Assembly: GCF_004379255.2 (NCBI RefSeq)
Contig: NC_056034.1
Span: 8,558,501 to 8,622,500, forward strand
DNA: 64,000 nucleotides
Origin: Salvia splendens
Lineage: Eukaryota > Streptophyta > Magnoliopsida > Lamiales > Lamiaceae
Direction of reading: 5' to 3'
Shown: in pieces, positions 60,267-64,000 of the stretch
Numbering within the stretch: position 1 is the first letter of the stretch
How the letters are laid out: each line of letters begins with the position of its first letter
Position numbers and translations under genes: made by a program
Notes under the pieces: generated by a model
Database searches by the model: none
What the model was told of the DNA's origin: nothing
Seen by the model: the letters and a program-made list of their open reading frames with translations, nothing else

Positions 60267-61878
60267 TTAGACATATGCATTTGGAGTGGCAAGAGTTGGT
60301 GTAGGTGCTGGTTGTACTCGTTTGCCCCTTTCATTTCTGCTGTTCTCCGAGAATTTCAAGCTGGCGGTGTGGAAACCTTGGTCCTGCTCAGCCGCAGTCC
60401 ATTCAGACAGGTAGTAATCTTCCTCCGTGGCACCTTTTGAAGACGGCCCACAGAACATCCCTCCCCATTGTGGGAAGTGTATCAACATGATCACTAGGGT
60501 GCAGCACACTATCATCACCCCCATCAAGGTTATACCTGTTTCTGTAGTATAGTGTGATCCTCTAAAAAATATCACCTGAGTTAGAACCGCCCCCACGTTT
60601 CCACCACCACCCGTCATCCCTGATATAAACCCGAGTGACCTGCCAAGAAACCATATTCTACTTTATGAGGTCACTTGAGATCATTTTTGAAGTTCATACT
60701 TTTTTCTTTTTTTTTTTTTGCAACTGATCATACCTTCTTGATACAAAAGGTGCAACCCCGAAGGTGAGGCCACACGCTGCCTGAACGAATACGGAGAATA
60801 TGAGCATGACTGCTACTGATACCCCAAGAGATCCTACTTTCCCCAAAAGGATGCAGAAGACGCCTCCTAATGTCTGCACAATCCAAAGAGTCCAGAGCCG
60901 GCCCCTCATTCCATACCTGTTTGCCACAATATCTGATAGGATTCCTCCTCCTGGCCTGGAGAAGAGATTTGCTATTCCGAAACTGGCTGCTATGATCCCC
61001 GCAGTGTGGAGCCTCACGTTGAATCTGTCGTAGAAGTACTGCGCGATTATGTTGTCTATTGTCAACTCAACACCAAAGCAGTAGCCATAGGTCAGTGCCA
61101 GGATCCATCCCCTGTAATTTGTGACCGCGTGATACAAAACCTTCTTGAAACTATCCTTGTGCTTATCTCCTGATTTGTGGAGCTGAGAGTAGTTCCCATC
61201 TGGCAAATCTTGGCCTAGAAAGAAAATTCCATATGCAGACAGAGTCTGAAACAGACCAGGGACAAAGAAGGCAATCCTCCACGCTGTGAATTGTGTCGCG
61301 CCTATACGCTCAATCAAGTTGAACACCAGAGGCATGATCAGCTGAGTTGCTCCACCACCTAGGTTCCCCCACCCTCCGGCCACGCCATTGGCTGTCCCAA
61401 CAACTTTAGATGAGAACAACGAGCTCATCCAGAACTGTGTTGACACGAAGGTGGCTAGGGAGAAGCCAGTGAAGAAGCGGACAAGGAGGAAGGAGGTTGG
61501 AGAATTAGCAATGGCAGTGCAGTAAACTGCTGGTGCAGTAAGAAGGGTAAGAGCCGCAGAGGCAAGGCGAGGCCCGAACAGATCACAGGCTGTCCCCATG
61601 GCAATCCTGGCAAACACTGCACCGGAAACAGCAGCTATGCCTGCATTCCCAATGTCGGTTGCAGTTAGGCCAAGATTGTCGCGGATGACTGGAAGCAGAG
61701 GCGGAGCAGCAAAACTAGAGACAAAACAGGCAAAGAAAGATATCCACGAGAGATGAAACGCCCGCATGTGAGGCGCTGCCACTGAGAACAGCCTGAACTC
61801 GGTGGATTTGTGCTCAGAGTCCACAGGAAGTGCAAACTTCTTTTGATAAGTCTCTTCTGCTCCATTGGACACCTCCAT
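60267..61878 (-). CDS. NRT2.5: High-affinity nitrate transporter, NRT2.5-like
   Basis: Plasma-membrane nitrate/proton symporter of the nitrate-nitrite porter family (MFS), normally working with an NAR2/NRT3.1 partner. Two exons on the - strand, 61878-60734 and 60639-60267, giving 505 residues (NRT2.5 of Arabidopsis is about 502). Seen: N-terminus with [18 protein letters not shown], which is characteristic of NRT2.5; about twelve membrane segments; the MFS loop [10 protein letters not shown]; the nitrate signature GGWGNLGGG; a second signature-like segment [15 protein letters not shown] at the exon 2 start; and the tail [16 protein letters not shown]2.5 is typically induced by nitrogen starvation; nothing in the DNA proves this here. 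The 94-bp intron has a T-run near 60705. A TATA box lies about 90 bases upstream. Confidence 0.94.
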
Positions 61879-61964
61879 TTTGGTAGGGTCGGTTTAGGAT
61901 AGTGGGATCCTTTGCTATCAAATAGTTTCTATATTTTGGAGGTTATATCAATGAGATATTGGGA

Positions 61965-61971
61965 TTATATA
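61965..61971 (-). promoter_or_regulatory. Candidate TATA box of the NRT2.5-like gene
   Basis: TATATAA on the - strand, 87-93 bases before the start codon. It would place transcription start about 50-60 bases before the ATG, a normal plant leader length. No second candidate is as well placed. Confidence 0.45.
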
Positions 61972-62617
61972 GCATCAAAATCTTGGTTATGGCATGTGAA
62001 TCTGCATTTAGGTGTGGAGAGATTGGCGCTCAAGCTTGGATTTTTAATGCCTTGTTGTGAAGAAGTTTAAATCGTTCTAATGTAGTGGGAAAAGGATGCT
62101 TCATGCTTGAGTTTGCTATTGGCTGCATCCATTGACTTTGGAGCTTGCTTACTAGGAATCTAAGAGATTGAAAGAGAATGTGGCAATATGATTCTTTGAC
62201 TTTGTTGGAGATTCCTTTCTTACATGGTAATTTAATTCTATTTCATGTGTTTAATCACAATTAAGCCATCCTATTTTTTTCAATGAACATGAAACGCTTG
62301 ACTTTCTTCTCATCTGAATTACTGTGTTAAATCTACTACTTCTTTGTATTTAGATTTATTTAGCAGTTAATAATGGTGTGAAGAATAACAGAGATTAAAG
62401 CTACTTTTTTAATCAAAGTTGCATCTCTTGCCCTTATAGCTTGCATCACATATAACAGGGGGAAATTTATATAAAAAAAAGGATTCCATCACATATGAAC
62501 ATCAATTTAAATCCTAAAATTCATACATTGTGTTATTACCTGAGGTCTGAGGTCAGATCATTTGAAGTCCACAACATATTTATATGCATTTAAAGAAATG
62601 CTTTATTCAGTGGTTGA
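61972..62617. other. Upstream region of the NRT2.5-like gene
   Basis: Presumed promoter, AT-rich. I could not recognise nitrate- or nitrogen-response elements with confidence. Confidence 0.4.
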
Positions 62618-62624
62618 ATATAGA

Positions 62625-63046
62625 AGGGATATTGGTCTCTAAAACCATGAATTTTGCCCAAAATTTGGTATTTTTGATTAACTTTAAAATTGGTTTAGAA
62701 TATTACAAACTTTGCACTTTGTTTTGTATTTCCCAAACTGATCCAAATAAGATATTTTCATCAAAATATTAATTTACGTGGGCAACTGTGATACGTTTTA
62801 TGGTATGTTAAACAACTTTTTAGGTTTATTACAAGTAGGATAAAAAATCGCATAGAAAACAGCGTTGATTTAATTGTGTCAAGTATGATAGAAAAGCCTC
62901 GTAAGTTAGTCAAATATGGTGATAGACATGTTGTGAGAAATACCAAACAAAGTGCAAAGTTTGTGATATTCTAAACCAATTTTAAAGTTAAAGGGAAATA
63001 CCAAATTTTAGGCAAAGTTTATGGTTTTAGGGACCAATATCACATT
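62625..63046. mobile_element. Small inverted-repeat element (MULE-like MITE)
   Basis: Arms of about 120 bases: GATATTGGTCTCTAAAACCA (62631 on) through CAAACTTTGCACTTTGTTT (near 62710), returning inverted at about 62940-63042. The loop is about 185 bases. Flanks contain TATAGAAGG and TATAGAATT, which agree at six or seven of nine positions, so the exact borders and superfamily are uncertain. Confidence 0.55.
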
Positions 63047-64000
63047 ATAGAATTAATCTTGATTGGATTGAGTCATTACATTGATATGTCATTCATCCTT
63101 GACGTCTTCACTTCTTATTACCTACTAACAAATATTATGTGTAGTTTACCCATAATCCAAATCGGTGGTTGATCCAGGATCCGAAAATAGAAGGAGCTGA
63201 ATACCCGTCTGCTAACACATGTTCAATATTTATTTTTTGGTCCGTCCCTCCATTATTTTTGGGACGGATATTCGTGGGAGGATGGACTATATTTCAATAT
63301 CTAATATCACTTTGTTTGTTTTGGTGTAAACTATTTTTATTAATGGCTGAATTTTTTTTAAGTGCAAATTTTTAGATTATTAACACCATAACAAGTAGTA
63401 GTTGGGAAACACGACAAGTGTCTCACTTATATTTTCTTCCACACTTTATTATTCATTTCCAATACTAATACTACAAGAACCGAAATTATAATTCTTTTCA
63501 AATAAATTTTTCAATTTATCTTCTGAAACAAAATACGAGTAATACACAATTTCAATAATTAACTAACCAAATAACAAATTAATTAACAAAAAAAACAATT
63601 AATCTAACCAAATAATCAAAACATTAGACTCTGATGTTCAAAACTTTGACACAATTCACACCAATTGACAAAGAGACAATTAAAAAAAAATCAACATAAG
63701 ACAATTTCAATTTCCATTCCATGTTTTCAGTTTCCAACAAATTCACCACAATATAATTATACAAACACATTTTTTGATATTCACACCCAACTCAATTAAG
63801 ACAAACTCATCTGACAAATAGTAGTGCGATTGAAATTTTAGGATTGTTAAAAGTTATTGTCATTTGCTGTTGCTAATGACATCTTGCTTCAATTAGGTGT
63901 GAAGTGAGATTCGGCGAGACAATGCCCTCCACAAAGTTGAGCATTTGCCAATCCAACACGTGTGGTATATGCATATCGCAGCGCCGCCTTACCGTCACAT
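63047..64000. other. Intergenic DNA to the window edge
   Basis: AT-rich. The frames at 63169-63375 and elsewhere have no resemblance to known families. The last about 100 bases become more GC-balanced and could begin another feature beyond the window. Confidence 0.4.

Noticed and set aside
1..64000. CRISPR arrays, bacterial operons or prophage
   Set aside because: Spliced plant genes, plant transposons and AT-rich intergenic DNA show a plant nuclear genome. The palindrome arrays at 58.9 and 59.7 kb lack regular unique spacers.

Overview
This is nuclear DNA of a flowering plant. The genes have several short introns with GT-AG borders, their products belong to plant-only families, the intergenic DNA is AT-rich, and it is packed with plant-type transposons. 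The gene set fits a eudicot. I suspect an asterid, but nothing here fixes the species.

I find five intact host genes and one broken one. On the + strand are an NIK3-like leucine-rich-repeat receptor kinase (8329-11818, 11 exons), a TBL2-like polysaccharide O-acetyltransferase (14383-17461, 5 exons) and a KNAT2/KNAT6-like class I KNOX homeobox gene (45195-49149, 5 exons). On the - strand are a CRK2-like cysteine-rich receptor kinase (49980-52213, 5 exons), a frameshifted CRK3-like pseudogene (53128-55452) and an NRT2.5-like high-affinity nitrate transporter (60267-61878, 2 exons). I joined exons by hand. Each intact gene gives an open frame of family-typical length: 625, 575, 314, 635 and 505 residues.

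Gene order looks ancestral. From memory of Arabidopsis locus numbers, NIK3 and TBL2 are neighbours (At1g60800, At1g60790), and KNAT2, CRK2 and CRK3 are neighbours (At1g70510, 70520, 70530). Two conserved blocks are therefore separated here by about 28 kb that is mostly transposons.

Mobile DNA by position: a Harbinger-like end (1-910); a MULE-like element (2742-4324) with a Stowaway inside; a Stowaway with an internal duplication (4436-4827); an LTR-like promoter segment (about 5640-6590); a Stowaway (13351-13591); a MULE MITE (19144-19528); a complete non-autonomous CACTA element (19829-23271); a full-length mariner-like element with transposase (25132-28820) abutting another Stowaway; a hAT MITE (31302-31768); Harbinger MITEs (32326-32927, 58091-58596); a full-length but dead Ty1/copia element (34823-41350); a rearranged compound Harbinger-like element (42636-44664); a TRIM (55537-56380) directly upstream of the CRK pseudogene; a Harbinger ORF1 relic (56438-57232); a hAT-like foldback element carrying tRNA-Asp-derived arms (58814-59843); and a small inverted-repeat element near 62.6-63.0 kb.

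The host genes do not form a pathway. They cover receptor signalling (NIK3, CRK2), wall acetylation (TBL2), meristem identity (KNOX) and nitrate uptake (NRT2.5). The most unusual object is the foldback element at 58.8-59.8 kb. All repeat boundaries were read by eye from terminal repeats and target-site duplications.
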